A stretch of 64,000 bases of DNA from Chrysomallon squamiferum (GCA_012295275.1 CM022670.1:1824501-1888500), one strand, 5' to 3'; positions 41,769 to 56,478 are shown, counted from the stretch's first letter. The notes: a model not told the origin generated them from the sequence alone. Numbers and translations are program-made.

Positions 41769-42903
41769 CTGAATAGCCGCCAGGTATCTCCAGGTGTGTA
41801 TTATGATTTAGCGTGGCCCAAAAATATTCATCTGGACTTGAAATGTCTTTGCACCACTGTAAGAAGTCTTGAGATATTTCGCTCTTAATAACAAATTGCA
41901 CAAACTTTCTTGAAAACACGCCGTACGCACTGCCTTTCACTATAGTAATATTATGTGGAGGTGCGGATTTTAACTGATCTGTTCGTACCAGAACAGTTCT
42001 TCCATTTTTAACAGGAATATACTTATACTTATATTTATAACGAAGAGGCAACATTCTTTTGCCTGTTATACCTTCGATATCGTTCGACCCGTTGTAAATT
42101 TTCAATATTTTGACAATTTCCAGATTAGTTTTCAAGGGAAATTCTTGACCAGGCAGATTAATAAAATAATTCCATTTTCGTTTTTTGGACAGCAGGTCAG
42201 TCATGCAGTTAATGTCAGCCTGCAGACGAGAGAACCCAGCGTACGTGACGTACTCCAGTCGCGAAGCAAGGAACACGTTGTTGAAGCAAGCTACGAGGGA
42301 TTTCACAGCATTCCGCACAGAATCTGGAGCATAAGAATCTAAGTGGAGACAGTAGAAATTCTGTGGCCGATAGATCGATCTCAGCAAAATATTAATTTGC
42401 GCCACATCCTTGTAAAACACAATGCTGTACGCAATGGGAAAATCAGTCTCTTCTTTTGTGTTGGGGATAGAATTGTAACCGTAATAGTCTCGGAACTGCT
42501 TGCAGTTGTGTGCCTGTTTTTCAATGGTTTGATCTTTAAATAAATTGGTGTAGCGTTCAACTTTTAACTTTTTAGCTTTTGATATGGAAGCTTCGTCATC
42601 TTCGAAAATCGCTTTGCAGTCGACATGGACAAACTCTGGGAAACTAGGATTAAACGCAGGAACGACTTGTTCTTGTCCTGAAAGATTTGAAACATTGGGA
42701 AAGATTACGCAGCTGGCTATGGTGCTGTCCAGGAACTGTTGGCCACGGATACTTTCCAGTTCCCAAGCAACGTACACGAGTTTGACTGACATGTAGCTCA
42801 CGACAACAACCATGAGAAGCAACAGGGCTGACTTCGGCTTTAACCTCATTTCTAAAAACTGTAAACTCTGCATTAATGCAAGGATGACCATAGTTCACTT
42901 TAT
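41769..42903 (-). CDS. GCNT-like beta-1,6-N-acetylglucosaminyltransferase (GT14), main exon; 3' end missing
   Basis: Golgi type II membrane enzyme of the core-2/I-branching family. It transfers GlcNAc from UDP-GlcNAc in beta-1,6 linkage to O-glycans. The acceptor (T-rich tract plus CAG, AG at 42904-42905) precedes 12 untranslated bases and ATG at 42891, so a non-coding 5' exon lies upstream. Met7 or Met15 could also start; Met15 gives a typical short cytosolic tail. Residues about 20-42 (SALLLLMVVVVSYMSVKLVY) form the membrane anchor. The catalytic region includes FPIAYSIVFYKD, LLRSIYRPQNFYCLHLDSYA, NYFINLPGQEFPLKTN, PPHNITIVKGSAYGVFSR and SSPDEYFWATL. The Glu of PDEYFWAT aligns with the catalytic base of GCNT1. 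The donor TCAG|GTAAGA ends the exon after 374 codons plus one base. About 60-90 C-terminal residues, including the usual GxGDL segment, must come from an exon further left; 22971-23242 is a weak candidate. The odd stretch RYKYKYKYIP looks like a short codon-level slippage. Confidence 0.88.
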
Positions 42904-42981
42904 CTGAAAAAAAAAAAAAAAAAATAAATAAATAAATAAATAAATAAAATTAAATAATTAATTAAAATAAATAAGTACATA

Positions 42982-43025
<44 letters not shown>

Positions 43026-43443
43026 AATAAAAGAAATATATATTAGTATGTAAATATGTATGTATGTATATGAACAATTATATAATAAATAAATAAAAAG
43101 AAAGACAAACAGACCAAAAGGTTTATCTGTTTGTCTGTGTGTCTATTTATATGTCAATCTGTATCTACATCTGTCTATATAGATATAGAGAAATAAATAT
43201 CTACAAATATATAGCTAGAGAAATAAATAGATCAGAAGTTGATAGTTATATAAATAAGAAAACAAACACGATCAGCGCTGAAATAACATGAAAGTTTGTA
43301 AAAGTCGTAGCTTTTACGTGAAGTCAACGACAGAATGTTAATTTGCTCGGTTATATATACATTTTACAGTTTCTTTTCAAAAATCCAGTTCTCCATTTTG
43401 GTATTCTGGTTCATTATTTTCTCCTTTTAATATCACCAAACTA

Positions 43444-43501
<58 letters not shown>

Positions 43502-45756
43502 GTGACTTTTTAAAAAACATTTCAAAGATACTTCTTTTCTTTATTCTTTTTTTAAAAAAAGAAAAAGAAAAGATCTTTAAATAAATGTTAACTTTTTTAT
43601 TTTGACATTCATAGAGTGGTTTTTTTTATTACACCTTCTATATATTCAGTGTGATTACTACAGACAGCAAAACTCTTCTTCATAATTTTATAAAACAAGT
43701 ATAGAGAATTGATGTTAATGAAAAGGAACTTTACGAAACTTTTAGCAGCCAGTTAATTAGTCTAAAAGTATTCTATAATAATTAGAAAAGAAACATATTG
43801 CAAGTAAACATGTATAAATCTGGGCAAAAATAAAAAATGAGACGTATTTCTGCATACAGAAATAATACAATTGTTTTGAGTATAATATAATGTAGTATAC
43901 TTTAACGTAGAGTATTGTATAGTACACTACATCATAGTATGGAATTGCTCAGTGGCCTGTTTTATAATATAGTACAGTACGATATAGTGTAGCATGGTAT
44001 AGTGCAGTGTACTTCAGTACAGATTTGTATAAAATTTAGTAAAGTTTAGCGCAGAAAAGTTCAGTATTAACACCGGACTGACTGTATACGCTTTCTAAAT
44101 ATTCATTCTGTCTGTTTGTCTTTCTGTCAGTTTATATATCCCGCTGTCTGTCTTTCAATCTATCTGTCTCTATTTATTTATTTGTCTATAAGTCTATAAA
44201 TATCTGTACACGATTTCTTATAAGAAATGGACATTTTCAGTGCATTTAATCGAATTAATTCGTTAGTCTTAATACGGCGCTTCGTTACATTATTTTTATT
44301 TATGCATAGCAGTCGCTATCTCTGACTGTTAAAACTGTATCTTATTTTACTTGATAAGCGTCAGACTAGCTCAGACATGTAGATGTAATACAGTAGTGTT
44401 AAATCTTTACGACAGATTAAAATGATGCAGACAACCTGCACACTTTAATAATATAGTGTTGTATAGTGGCACTTATCCCGTAAAATATCTTACAGTTTTA
44501 ACAGGGTCAGACATAGTGACTGGTATGTGTGAAAAAAACCATAAATAAAAATGGATATTACATAGGCTACAGTTCAAGTTAAACAATGAAAACATCGCTT
44601 AACTTGTAAAACGTTAAATATGCAGTTATATAACAAGTGAGTATATTTAATTAAATTAATTCAGGGATGTAAAAATACGTCACATTGTTTTTATTGTTTA
44701 ATATGAAATTAGTATGACAACTATAAAAATATCAAGCTATAAAAACATCAGATAACAAATGTCAAATATACATACATATATACATACATACATACGTACA
44801 CAAACATATATATACACATACATACACACACACATATATATACACATACATACATACATACATACATATGTACACACATATATACACATACATACATACA
44901 TACATATATATATATACATACATAGATATATACATGCATACACACATACATACATATATATCTGCATTCCTACCTACATAATATATACATACACACATGC
45001 ATATAAACCTACAAAAACATACACAATTTTAGTAAAGAAATAAATACAATACTTACAGCCATTATTTTTAATAACTTGTTCAAATAAAATAGGCGTACGG
45101 ATGCGAACTTATCCATATCAGAAGAGGCGAACTTTGATAGTTTGATAGTTCTCCACTTATTGCTGTGAACAAAAGTTTCAGTCGTGTGAAAAAAGTGAAT
45201 ACGGTTTCCTCATGAATTTAAATAATATTTCTATTAGCTTGGAGCATTTTGGTGCATTTACTCCAGCTCACTGGATATCAACAATTCTTTTTGTCAATAT
45301 CGTATAAGCCACTTGAATTAGAAAAAAAAAAAAAAAAAATTATAATAAAAAGTCTTTAAATATTTTCATTTCTTTAACAATTTTTTGCTTATATAACTTC
45401 TTGTTCAGCCATTTTTGACTATTCATATTTGTATATCGCTTTGTGATTCAAATCGTTACAGGACATTATCAGAAGTGTCACTTACAACTTAAAAGGATTT
45501 ACGACTGCGTTGAGGAATATTTTTTATTTTTATATTATTTTTTATTTTTCATATGCTAAGCAAAATAAAGTTTCTTTGGAATTAAGGAATGTAGCATTAA
45601 TGATACCGTTCTTCATGAACAATAATGATATTTGTAAAAGTTTGAGAAATTTACGATTGTTTTTTCTATTTTTTTTTTTTTAATTATTTTTTATTGGTTA
45701 TCTACACTCTGAATGAATGAAAGTTTTAACTCCCGTAGTTTCATAATTTTACATGT

Positions 45757-45850
45757 CGTCTTTAGTAAGCGTACAGAGAGATTTCAATTTACTTACTGAA
45801 ATAATTTTTTTTTAATTATTATTATTATTATTATTATTATTATTTTTTTA

Positions 45851-45888
<38 letters not shown>

Positions 45889-45890
45889 TG
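45757..45890 (-). repeat. (AAT)n-linked dispersed element, copy 2
   Basis: Reverse complement of 30873-30980, including CTTTAGTAAGCGTACAGAGA, GATTTCAATTTACTTACT, GAAATAATTTTTTTTTAATT and the (ATT)n array. It is interrupted by a TTTTTTTAA block. Confidence 0.75.
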
Positions 45891-46109
45891 ACAATGTATA
45901 AACACAAGTTTAAACGACAGCTTCACTTATTTAATGTTTTGGTATCTAGTTTATTTTAATATTGACTTTTATTTGGCATCTGCGATTTATTCTACAACTA
46001 ACATATTTAAGATTGACTGTTACTATGTTGTTTTGGTATCTACTAACTCATAACATATTTAACACTGATTGTGCTTTGACAACACTAATATTAAATTTTT
46101 TTATTTCTC

Positions 46110-46640
46110 GTTAAAACTGTATAGTATGGTAGAGAACAGTTCAGTACAGTCCAGTACAGTATAGTATAGTATAGTACTGTATAGAACAGTATAGTACAGT
46201 ATAATAAGTATAGTATACTATAGTATAGTACATTATTTCGACCATCTGTCACAGTTGACTCTGATATAGTATAATTTAGTATATAGTATATAGAACAGTA
46301 CAATGCAGTACAATACAGTACAGAATAGTATGGTACAGTAAAGTATAGTGTTGTATAGTGTTGTATAGTGTAGTATTGTATAATATTGTATAATACAGTC
46401 TAGTATAGAATAGTATAGATAGTATAATATAGCATAGCACAGCACAGCATAGCACAGTATATATAGTATAGTATAGCATAGCACAGCACAGCATAGCACT
46501 GCATAGCATAGCATAGCATAGCATAGTATAGTACAGATATATCACATGCCATATTTCGACTACCTGTCACAATAGTATAGAATAGTATAGTATAGTACTA
46601 TAGAACAGAATATAAAGTATAGCACAGTATAGCATAGTAA
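46110..46640. repeat. Degenerate ATAGT/ACAGT/GCATA pentanucleotide tract
   Basis: Long imperfect 5-bp repeat (AGTAT, AGTAC, AGCAT, AGCAC variants), broken by CATATTTCGAC.ACCTGTCAC blocks at about 46548 and 46657. Open frames on the minus strand are repetitive Tyr/Leu/Cys translations. Confidence 0.85.
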
Positions 46641-47292
46641 AGAATAGTGTATTACTTACCATATTTCGACTGTGTGTCACGGTTAACTCTGATAATTTTT
46701 AATTAAAATTCCCTGTTTTCCACAGTAACTTCTTTTAGCCTGCACTGAAGCGACGAACTGTGAGAAACTGGTTTCAGCGTTCGTAATTTTCATCTTCATT
46801 TCAATAGGAAAGCCTGCAATAAAAAGAAGAGAATATAAAAAGAGGATATACGTACGTACTTAAGATTCATGTAAATGTGAGGTCGTAAAGTTCAGTGATT
46901 AATGTCGAGTTCAACACTTCTGGTGTATCCTGATATGTTATTACAATATCAAGTATTGAAACCACAAACTGCAAGAAACTGCATTCAGCATTCATTATTT
47001 TCTTCAGTAGAAAAGTCTTTTTTTGAAAAGATGTATATGTACACTATATTACACTAGGGTATGCTGTACAATGCTCTGCTATACTGTACTGTACTATACT
47101 AAGTTATACTATATTATATATGTTTCTACATAAGGCGGATTTAAATATGTAATATTAACTGAAACACAGATAAACACGAGTTCATTAACACTACTTCTAC
47201 ATCCTGGTTTATATATACAGTGTCAAGTATTTGTTTCGTTTATCTTTAATTCTGCTATCGTTTTTCTTTTTTTTTAGTACTATAACCAGTAT

Positions 47293-47483
<191 letters not shown>

Positions 47484-49925
47484 CTCTCGCTCTCTCTCTC
47501 TCTGTCTGTCTGTCTGTCTCTGTTAGGATGTATCTCATTCTCTGTCTCATACCGTTCTTTCGTTCAGTTTCTCTCTATGTATAAATGTACGCATACGTAT
47601 GTTTATGTGCATGCATGCATGTATGTATGTATGTATGTATGTATGTATGTATGCATGTATGTATGTATGTATGTATGTATGCATGCATGCATGTATGTAT
47701 GTATGTATGTATGTATGTATGTATGTATGTATGTATGTATGTATGTATGTACTGTCATATGTATCTCTCTTAAGCTGTTTCTGTTATTTTTTTTACATTT
47801 TTATTAAATAATTATTTCTGATATTTTCTGTCTAACTTAATCTTTGCACAGCGATACAGATTTCCTGCCAGTAATAGCTATAACAAGAAATCTGACAATC
47901 CTTACAAATGAATTATGTATCAACGCATGCATATTGAAACTAGATTACTAAGTCTCATGGAAAACAACGAGAACATTAACACGTTATTCAGTCGGACTAG
48001 TGTGATGTAATGAACGATAAAACATTAGCGTTAAAATGACTGCCGCAAAATTCACGAACAACGCCTTACCCTCAAACGCTTTTTCCCTCCTTGTTTTTGG
48101 ATTTTCCTCTCCGTGTTCCTTCGTTAGCCAAACGACCTTTTAATCCGAATGCTATTATTTCCTGCGCGAGGAAACTATGCAGCGCATTCCTTATTTCATC
48201 TAGGCGTGTGACCTGTTTCATATCAATGGAATATCGGCTTTTCATTGGTTCTCGAGGCAAATAACATAATATATGCCATATCGTTGCTAGGGACGACTGG
48301 ATGTCTTCACTTACTAGCAGACGTAAATCGATCGAAGTCAGGTTCGTCTGGTTTGGGGTTACTGTTTATAATTTAGTACGAGTCAGTTTTATTTATTTAT
48401 TTGTTTCTTTGTTTCTTTATTTGATCATACTGTAATTTATTATTATTATTATTATTATTATTAGTCGTAGTAGTAGTAGTAGTAACAGCAGCAGTAGTAG
48501 TAGTAGTAGTTAATGTAGTAGTAGTTGTAGTAGTAATAGTAGTAGTAGAGCAACAGCAGCACTTATTGTACTTAATTCTTTATTTCATTTTTGTTACTAG
48601 AAACTGTTTATTTACATATTTATTTATTGTCAACAAAGAGCCATGGCTGCTAGCAGTAAGTAACTATGGCGGTGGGTTTTCTGCACGTTTTATGCGTTAA
48701 TAGTATAAATTAAAGACATAAAGATGTATTAGCTGATTCACTGCCAATTAAAATGAAGTCTGCCAGGGTCGGAGTAAATTAATCGGGGCTATAAAAAGTC
48801 ATCCTGTCATGAATTAATGTACTGAAAATAATGATATTATTTGATATATCAGTTTAAAAATAGATCAACAAAAAAGTTATCAGGACAACAGTAATGATTT
48901 TTGTAGCATGCAAGTATTTAGTGCGGGATCCTCGAAACATTATGATAATTTTGAAGTGTCTTGCTTAATATTATAAATCAGAACGTTCTGGTATTGGTTT
49001 GCTCCGACCAGTTTGTAAGACTTCATCATTTGTTAATGGTATTTTAATTTGATTTATATATAATGTTTGTTTTTTTTGTTTTTTTTTAATTCTGTTTGTA
49101 TTTAGAACACTCGTTTTAACAGTTTGAACTTTTTATTCTAATCTCATTGCTTTACAATTCGTAGTATATTATATTTATCTTAATTGTGTTCCTTATCAGT
49201 GATAAAGAACGGGCTAAGAATTGTAAAAACATCACTGGTTTAATTTAAGACACCTCGGTGTATAGGTAAAGACATTTCTTTGTATCCAGTTTTTTAGATA
49301 AGATTATCTGAAAATATGCAACGGTTGCTGGATTTTACGGTTATTTACTTTTCCAAGAAGCAGATCACTTTTGATAACCTTCTTTCATTTTAACTGCCTA
49401 AGTTATGTTTTTTCGTCAGACGTTTTGCGATCACGTTTTTGAGAATATAACCGTATCTGCTTGACTCGTCGTGAACTTCCTGGTTGGCTTGTTCACGCTC
49501 GTTCTAAATGTAACACAATGTAAAGTAGCCTGGACGAAATATTTGCTTTTCTTCTCTTGAAGACAATAAAAATTTATTTTACACGTAAGTGGATATTTCC
49601 TTTATAAACGCGCATATGTTGTTTTTAAAAAAAACCCACCAAAACCCACACCAGTAAACTATGATTACATCAAGCTCAGGAGTGGCGATCCGCATTTAAT
49701 TACAACACTCAGATTCCTACTGACAAAATCTGTTTATTCAGTATGGTAAGTAACAAGGACAACATAAAGTTATAGTAACAGTAGACTTCGTCCAAGGCTA
49801 CTGGATGTAAAGTACAAGATAATATCTTGAAATGAGCTCAAAACAGTTTGCTTGTTGTCTATTCACTCAGCTGAAGAAGATGTGGTTCATTTAATAGGCT
49901 AAAACATGAATAAACTGACTGCATA

Positions 49926-52900
49926 AGCGTTCATATTCCATTCAACGAAACAATATAGCATTTATTTTGCAATCTGTAATTGCGTGATTTTGGAGGTGGG
50001 TTGTAACTCATATTTCAGAGAATATTCATCACTCTATCGTACGTGGCAAACAGAAGCTAAATAGCAGTTTGTTTAAACACGAGTAATTTAGTTCAGCACG
50101 TTCTGTAGTGTATGAATGGAAATCAGAATGAAACATTGTTAAATATTAAATCGTAATTAATACATTTATGATTATTGTTAGATACATTTTTTTCCCCTTA
50201 AATACTTCTTAATCAAATCACTGTAGGAATATTAGGTATATATATATTTCAGTCCAGATATTTAAATAACACGAATAAATTTATTTATGATTTCAGTAGT
50301 ATATATATATATATATATTTATATATATACTAGATTCCATTTCATAAGAATACAAAGCCAGATGGTTCTATTGGTCTCAAGAACATTCTACAGCTTATCC
50401 CTACCAACGCACAGAACCTGAAATATTATGAAACGTTATGGTAGCTATGGTAACCATAATGTAAGTTTTGCCGTTATCCGAATGAAATAGTGATTCAACA
50501 TTTGTTCAATAGCATTTAAAAATATATTTTTATCTAGTTCAGATATGTTTTATTATATTATTCATTTTGAAAGATTAGTGTCAAGATGCAACCATACTAA
50601 TCTTTCTGTTGTATAAAAATATATTTAAGCTTTTTTTTTCTTTCATTGCCATCATATATATACAGTTAATAGAATTAAGAATAAATCTAAATTTCAAAAA
50701 ATATTTCATTTCGGTTATAATATGTAAATATTATATATTTTTTTCCATTTCTAATTTACAGAGAAAGCTTAATAAACTAAAAATAAGCAGAATTCTAATC
50801 CGGTTTCCCAACAGAATTCATCCTGTCATTCAACACAGTTTCGACTAAAATCATCTAAGATTACAAGAATTCACGCAGCCATCCAGAACATCTCCAACAA
50901 ATGATCGCATGACGTCATTAGAATCAACCCAGTCTTCCAGTACAGTTCCAGCAGTTTATGACAAGAATCCACCCAGTCATCCAGTCATCCAGTCCATACA
51001 TTTAGAACTATTTATGTAAACTGTCGGATTATGACAGTAGAACACACCCAGTCTTTCAGCCCTTACCCTGCTCTTAACTGGATGACAACCTGATAAAGAT
51101 TCATTTAGGAATTCAGAAAGTATTCTGTTTGGAAGTCTGAAGACTCGGCAATGTTCCTGATAAATCGTTAAATGCAGAAATACAAAAATTCAAATACCTT
51201 TTTTTTATTCTTTTTTTTTTACGTCACAATCAGGATTGACGAACTTTCTTCTGCTTTTCAAGGAATTTAGAAATATCTCGTGACATTCAATCTAAAATAG
51301 TGAATTTCAATAACTAAGTTTTACTTTTACATTGTCTTTAGTTATATTGTAAAGATTTACAGTTGTTTCTTAATTTCAGATATTTACTAAACGTAAATTA
51401 TGTAAATTTTTGTAAATATATTTATATTTGGTTGTCTCCAAAGTATAAAAAGGTTTACTTACGATATGTTATATACTTGTTCTGATAAGTTAAAACATAT
51501 ATAATAAAATAAGCTTCATTATTAATGTTTTTAAAATATAGAATTAAAAAAGACAAGAAAAAGTAAAGAAAGAAATGATAAATCACTAAACACAATTTAG
51601 TGAAATTTTATTTTTCTTGTTTGTGAAAATGACATAAAATGTATCTGTAAATATATACAATAATAAAAATGTTAAAACATTGGTTATCTGTGTGTTATTA
51701 TATATAAAATGAATGTGCATTGTTACAAAACATTATTCTACATATATATATATATAAAACAAAAAATAAAGCAAGAAATGATACACACAAATGCGGCATC
51801 ATTGCTTACTCAGGTTAAATGATTGTGTTAAAAATTAAAAAACTACATTAAATGAAAACATATAGGCCTACATTTTAGTACTTTGTTTTTCCAATACCGT
51901 CAGAGAGATACCAGTTCACTGTCATCTTCACATTTACTCTTTAATAAAAACTGATATCTAATAAAATCAGTCCAACAAAGACGTCACATGTTTAAATTTT
52001 AATGTTACTCAGTGATGTATTTGATATCAGGACACAACATTTTAAAACAGTCTTTGCACGGTTCTCCGTTATCTGGTCCGCAACAGCCATCATGACCTGG
52101 AATCGATTTTAAGTAGTCGAATTCCCGTCCACAGTACACCCACCCTGACCAGCCCTGCCACCGCCCCTTTCCAGTGAAGTCGTCTGCGGTGTCGGATCTC
52201 AGCACGCGGCAGGCTGGACAGTTTGGACCGTTGTCCGGTCCGCATTTTTCATCCGTAGTTGTCGGACAGGGACGATTGTTGAACGACATGACTCGTCTTC
52301 TACAATAAAACAATCCACTTTTGGAGCCTCGTTTTGGTTCGTAACCCGGTTTCTTACACGGTGGGAAGACCAAGTTTAAACCGAGTTTATCGAGTTCGCT
52401 CAATTCCTCGTTAACCTGGTTTAAGGGTGTGATCATCCAGACTTTGTCCTGATCGGGCCTCCGTACAAGAACATTACTTTCTGGGTAGTGCATAACGCTG
52501 AACACGTCGTACCGAGTCAGAGCCAGAAAGTCAGCATCAGCGGCGAACTGTGGATACCAAGGATCATCTTTCTCCACTTTTATTTCAACAGGAGCATCTT
52601 GACGTTGATGTTCGTGCCCAAATCCTAGCGCGTGCAACAGTTCGTGAATTGGTGTCCTTTTAGAAACAGAGCGTTTAGTGCCGAGCGATACAACAGCCCT
52701 CTCGTTCTGATATATATTTCCTCTGCAAAACGCCTTATTGTTTTCTGCACCAACTATTGTAATTTTGGAATTCTCCGACGTGGACACTTGTAATACGAGA
52801 CCCGGAGCGGCCACACTGATTTCCTCTATTGCGTCCCATATTGGACATTTCCATTTCTCATCTACCGGCTCGCTGGTGCTCAGGTATACGTTGACAACGA

Positions 52901-53400
52901 CAGGATCGTCAGCCAGGCTGTGACAACTTTGTTTCTGGTAGAACTGAGCACATAGTTGAGAGAAATTATCAGTATTCAGTTCTTTAACGAATTGTGTAGC
53001 CTCCGTTTTTTTATCTTTAAGTGTCGCTGGTTCAGTTACCGCCAGAAATTGTTTGTCTGCCATTGTTGAATCTCGTACAGACAGAATACCAGTCTGAGTA
53101 ACCTGTAGAGTTCTGCTCTAAATATCGTAGTCACGTGACTATGGCAGTGCAGCAAGCCTTTGTGTATAAAATTACAAACATTATACACAGCTTAAATGGG
53201 TGTAGAAATAGTTGGCTTTCATATGATCAACTAATATTTGTATATAATTATCAGTGCTGTTACAGACTAAGATTAATAATATAAATAGCAACCACAATAC
53301 TGTATCAAGTTTAAAACAATTAGACTATTAACGATAAAAATGTGACCCGAAGGAAAAATAAAACTGAATGGAAGAAATAGAAAAAGAGACGCCGCGTTTA
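49926..53400. repeat. Segmental duplication, unit A (contains astacin gene A)
   Basis: Ordered blocks recur in unit B (54455-60330): 49926-50340 with 54495-54710, 50332-50480 with 55678-55832, 50570-50990 with 57038-57450, and 51590-53345 with 58262-60312. Order and orientation are kept, so this is a tandem duplication with later insertions, mostly in unit B. Confidence 0.85.
52005..53063 (-). CDS. Astacin-like zinc metalloprotease with two C-terminal CGPxNG Cys-rich modules, copy A
   Basis: Predicted secretion-signal-free M12A-type endopeptidase of 352 residues in one exon. Residues about 54-236 form the catalytic domain. The zinc motif is HELLHALGFGHEHQRQD (140-156), with His140, His144 and His150 as ligands and Glu141 as general base. 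The Met-turn SVMHY (189-193) has Met191 and the Tyr193 ligand. LSELDKLGLNLVF (221-233) matches the usual end of astacin domains. Two Cys-rich modules follow: YCRRRV...CGPDNGPNCPAC (253-285) and YCGREF...CGPDNGEPCKDC (310-339). I recall this YCGR...CGPxNGPxC motif from scattered eukaryotic proteins but know no function for it. The start ATG at 53063 lies at the same place as in copy B, and no hydrophobic leader or pro-domain precedes the catalytic part. Asp156 is followed by Ala where most astacins have Arg. A possible AATAAA lies at 51607-51612 (minus). Copy A has Arg255 where copy B has Gly in the first YCG motif. No introns suggests a retroposed origin. Confidence 0.85.
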   Translation of the reverse strand: MADKQFLAVTEPATLKDKKTEATQFVKELNTDNFSQLCAQFYQKQSCHSLADDPVVVNVYLSTSEPVDEKWKCPIWDAIEEISVAAPGLVLQVSTSENSKITIVGAENNKAFCRGNIYQNERAVVSLGTKRSVSKRTPIHELLHALGFGHEHQRQDAPVEIKVEKDDPWYPQFAADADFLALTRYDVFSVMHYPESNVLVRRPDQDKVWMITPLNQVNEELSELDKLGLNLVFPPCKKPGYEPKRGSKSGLFYCRRRVMSFNNRPCPTTTDEKCGPDNGPNCPACRVLRSDTADDFTGKGRWQGWSGWVYCGREFDYLKSIPGHDGCCGPDNGEPCKDCFKMLCPDIKYITE

Positions 53401-53518
53401 AAAGTACAGCAAATCTCATAAGACTGAGTACACATACGTTCATAATCCAATTAACGCAACACTATCGCATTTATTTTATAATTTGTAATTGCGTGAGGTG
53501 GGTTGTAGCTTATATTTT

Positions 53519-53900
53519 TATTGCTATTCAATGTAATATGAACGTTTTATCATGAATAGTATATTTTTGAGAGTAACAACATAATGTTTATAATTACTGT
53601 GTATATATGTGTATGTGTGTTTTCGCAAATATATATATATGTTCACACACGTATACATATAAACATTACTAGTAAAATGAAAATTACGAAAGAAGATATT
53701 GTGATACATGCTCTTCACATATACAGAAAAACTAATCTTGGAGTAAACAAGTAATATGAAACTGAGCTGGGACACAAATAAACCCAACAGGGGCGCTTAT
53801 GAGTACTGATCTTGCGACCCATTATTGTCCCAGGCTTCCTCTGTAACCATTGAACCTGAGCTGCTGTTTTTGCAGACACACCTTAAATCAAAATATCACG
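53519..53900 (+). repeat. Repeated module with HTH-like mini-ORF, copy 1 (truncated ORF)
   Basis: Same module as 57705-58040 and 60556-60960. The ORF starts at 53677 (MKITKEDIVIHALHIY...) but ends after 25 codons at TAA 53752-53754, while the others reach 43 codons. Downstream homology to copy 3 continues (CAGGCTTCCTCTGTAACCA, AAAATATCACGCATAATATT). Confidence 0.75.
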
Positions 53901-54348
53901 CATAATATTTAATGTATTTTACTGGGGCACATATAAATCCAACAAGGTTACTTAAGAGCATTGAAGTGTGTAATATAACATACAGTATTGAAAAATGTTC
54001 GTAATATATTATATTATAAAAGCATAATAAAGTATTAATGAAATTAAAGTATAATATGTTTCTTACGGTAACAGTATATTACTTATAATAAAACTTTTAT
54101 ATAGTACTTATTATAAATGATAGCATACAGTAGGCTTACTTATGAGAACAGTACTTTAAAAGAATAAAAGTCAGCTGATGTATATTTTATAATAAAGATA
54201 ATTTTGTTATTATTTTTTGTTTATGATAGTGTAATAAAATTAATATTATAATAATTGTTTAGTTAATAATTTCACAGGTTTTAATTGTGTTCTGAATACA
54301 TTACATAAACGTGATGTTAATGACGTTGAATCATCTTGATATTTCTAT

Positions 54349-54450
<102 letters not shown>

Positions 54451-55976
54451 GCCTTGTTTAAAAGTACAGCAAATCTCATAAGACTGAGTACATATGCGTT
54501 CATAATCCAATTAACGAAACATTATAGCATTTATTTTATAATTTGTAATTGCGTGAGATGAGCTCATAGTTCAGAGAATATTCCAATATGATTATATTTT
54601 TTTCCCTTAAATACTTCCTAATCAAATTACTGTAGGAACACTAGGTATATACAGTTCAGTCTACAAAATTAGAAAACACGAATAAATGAATTTATATTTT
54701 CAGTAGTATATGCGGGTTTGATAAAGTAAAAATAGTATAATCTGTATAAAATATATAGATGCTATTATGACAAGTTTGACAATCCTTATGTACAACGCTT
54801 ACAAATATAGAATGAACTGAACCCGTAAACACATACAAACACACACATGCAAGACAGATATAAACTCTTATATTCTTAATATATATATATATATATATAT
54901 CCATTTTTAAATATTTTCTTTGCGTTCGATATAAAAATCAGAATCTTTTACACAGGATAAACTGATATATAGCAAATCAACTGCTGCAATAATATTTAAA
55001 TGGTTTAGTTTGTGTTGGTGGTTTTGTGACGAAGATGAGTCTCCTCTTTAAGATGTTACCCTTAAAAATTACATAACCTAAGTGTATCTGAGACAGAAGT
55101 CTCCTGTTTAATACATCATAGATGTTAGATTTCCTTGAACATTATATACGCTATGGTTAGGTGTTGTTTTGTGGGACACACCGGTGCCTGCATGTCTACC
55201 AAAGTTCCAAACAGTCACATCACCACTCCCGGGACAGGAATGTTAAGAGACACCCTATGTAGTCTTCTCTAGGCAATAAAAGTAGAGATGGCGTTTTGGT
55301 TGACAGACAGAGACAGTTCAGTTTTACAATAAAATAAAAACTCTTTGTAATCGGCAGTGTAAGAATGGTAAGCTTACTCGGTAAATAGCTATTATCATAT
55401 AAAACATATATTCTTTAAATTCGCGTTATTGTGTTTCTACTGAGTTAACGTTGGCTGAATAGAAATACATATATGACTTGTTTCCTGAATACCCTTGGAG
55501 CCGAACCCAATCGGGTAGCTATCTACCCGACACAGGGAGATCTGTATGCGTAGTATGTGCTGATTTGGAGGTAGAGTGTAAAGGCCGTTGCGGTGTTCTG
55601 ATCTCGTTACGTCACGACAGTGCTAATTACGGGTCGAATGCGCCTGCGTTAGACGTCTCGGGACATGGATAGATACACTAGCCTCCATTTCATAAGAATA
55701 CAAAGCCAGGTCGTTCTGTTAGTCTCAAGAACATTCTACAGCGTGTCCCCACCAACGCACAGAACCTGAGTTAACGTGGTATGTTTTGTAGCTATGGTAA
55801 CCCCATAATGTAATACCTGCAGTTATCAACAGCTTCTTAAAAATAATTTTTATCTAGTTCAGATGTGTTTTATTATATTATTAATATTTCTATTGTTTTC
55901 TGAAGGCTACATGTGAATGATTGAGATTAGTGGTTTAAATATATCGTACATGATTAGATGTTTAAAGGATTAACCA

Positions 55977-56015
<39 letters not shown>

Positions 56016-56394
56016 CACAAACACATATACATGTATATGATTTTGCAGTCTGGGAAAAAACATTATGAATAAAATATTTAATTAAATAATGGCAGTTTCA
56101 AATTTGTAAAAAAAAAAAAAAAAAATATGTATAAAGAAAATAATATTGAGACCTGCTATTGTCGTAGTACTTAACATATTGACATATCATCATCATCATA
56201 TGTCATCATCACCATCATCATCATATCTGTTGTTTGAAGCAAGTCTGAAAACGTTTTATCTTTGGTGATAAAATTATACGTTTATTAAACGCCCCGAGAG
56301 TTGTGTGTCTGAACAGAAGTTCTGGAATTTAATATATTTCTTTCTGTTTAGTTATTTAATTTACTCATTTTTTTATTTATTATTGTTATTGATA

Positions 56395-56478
<84 letters not shown>

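Noticed and set aside
55478-55672. 64-codon GC-rich plus-strand open frame
   Set aside because: No homology recognised. It lies in an insertion specific to duplication unit B and is probably a repeat fragment.
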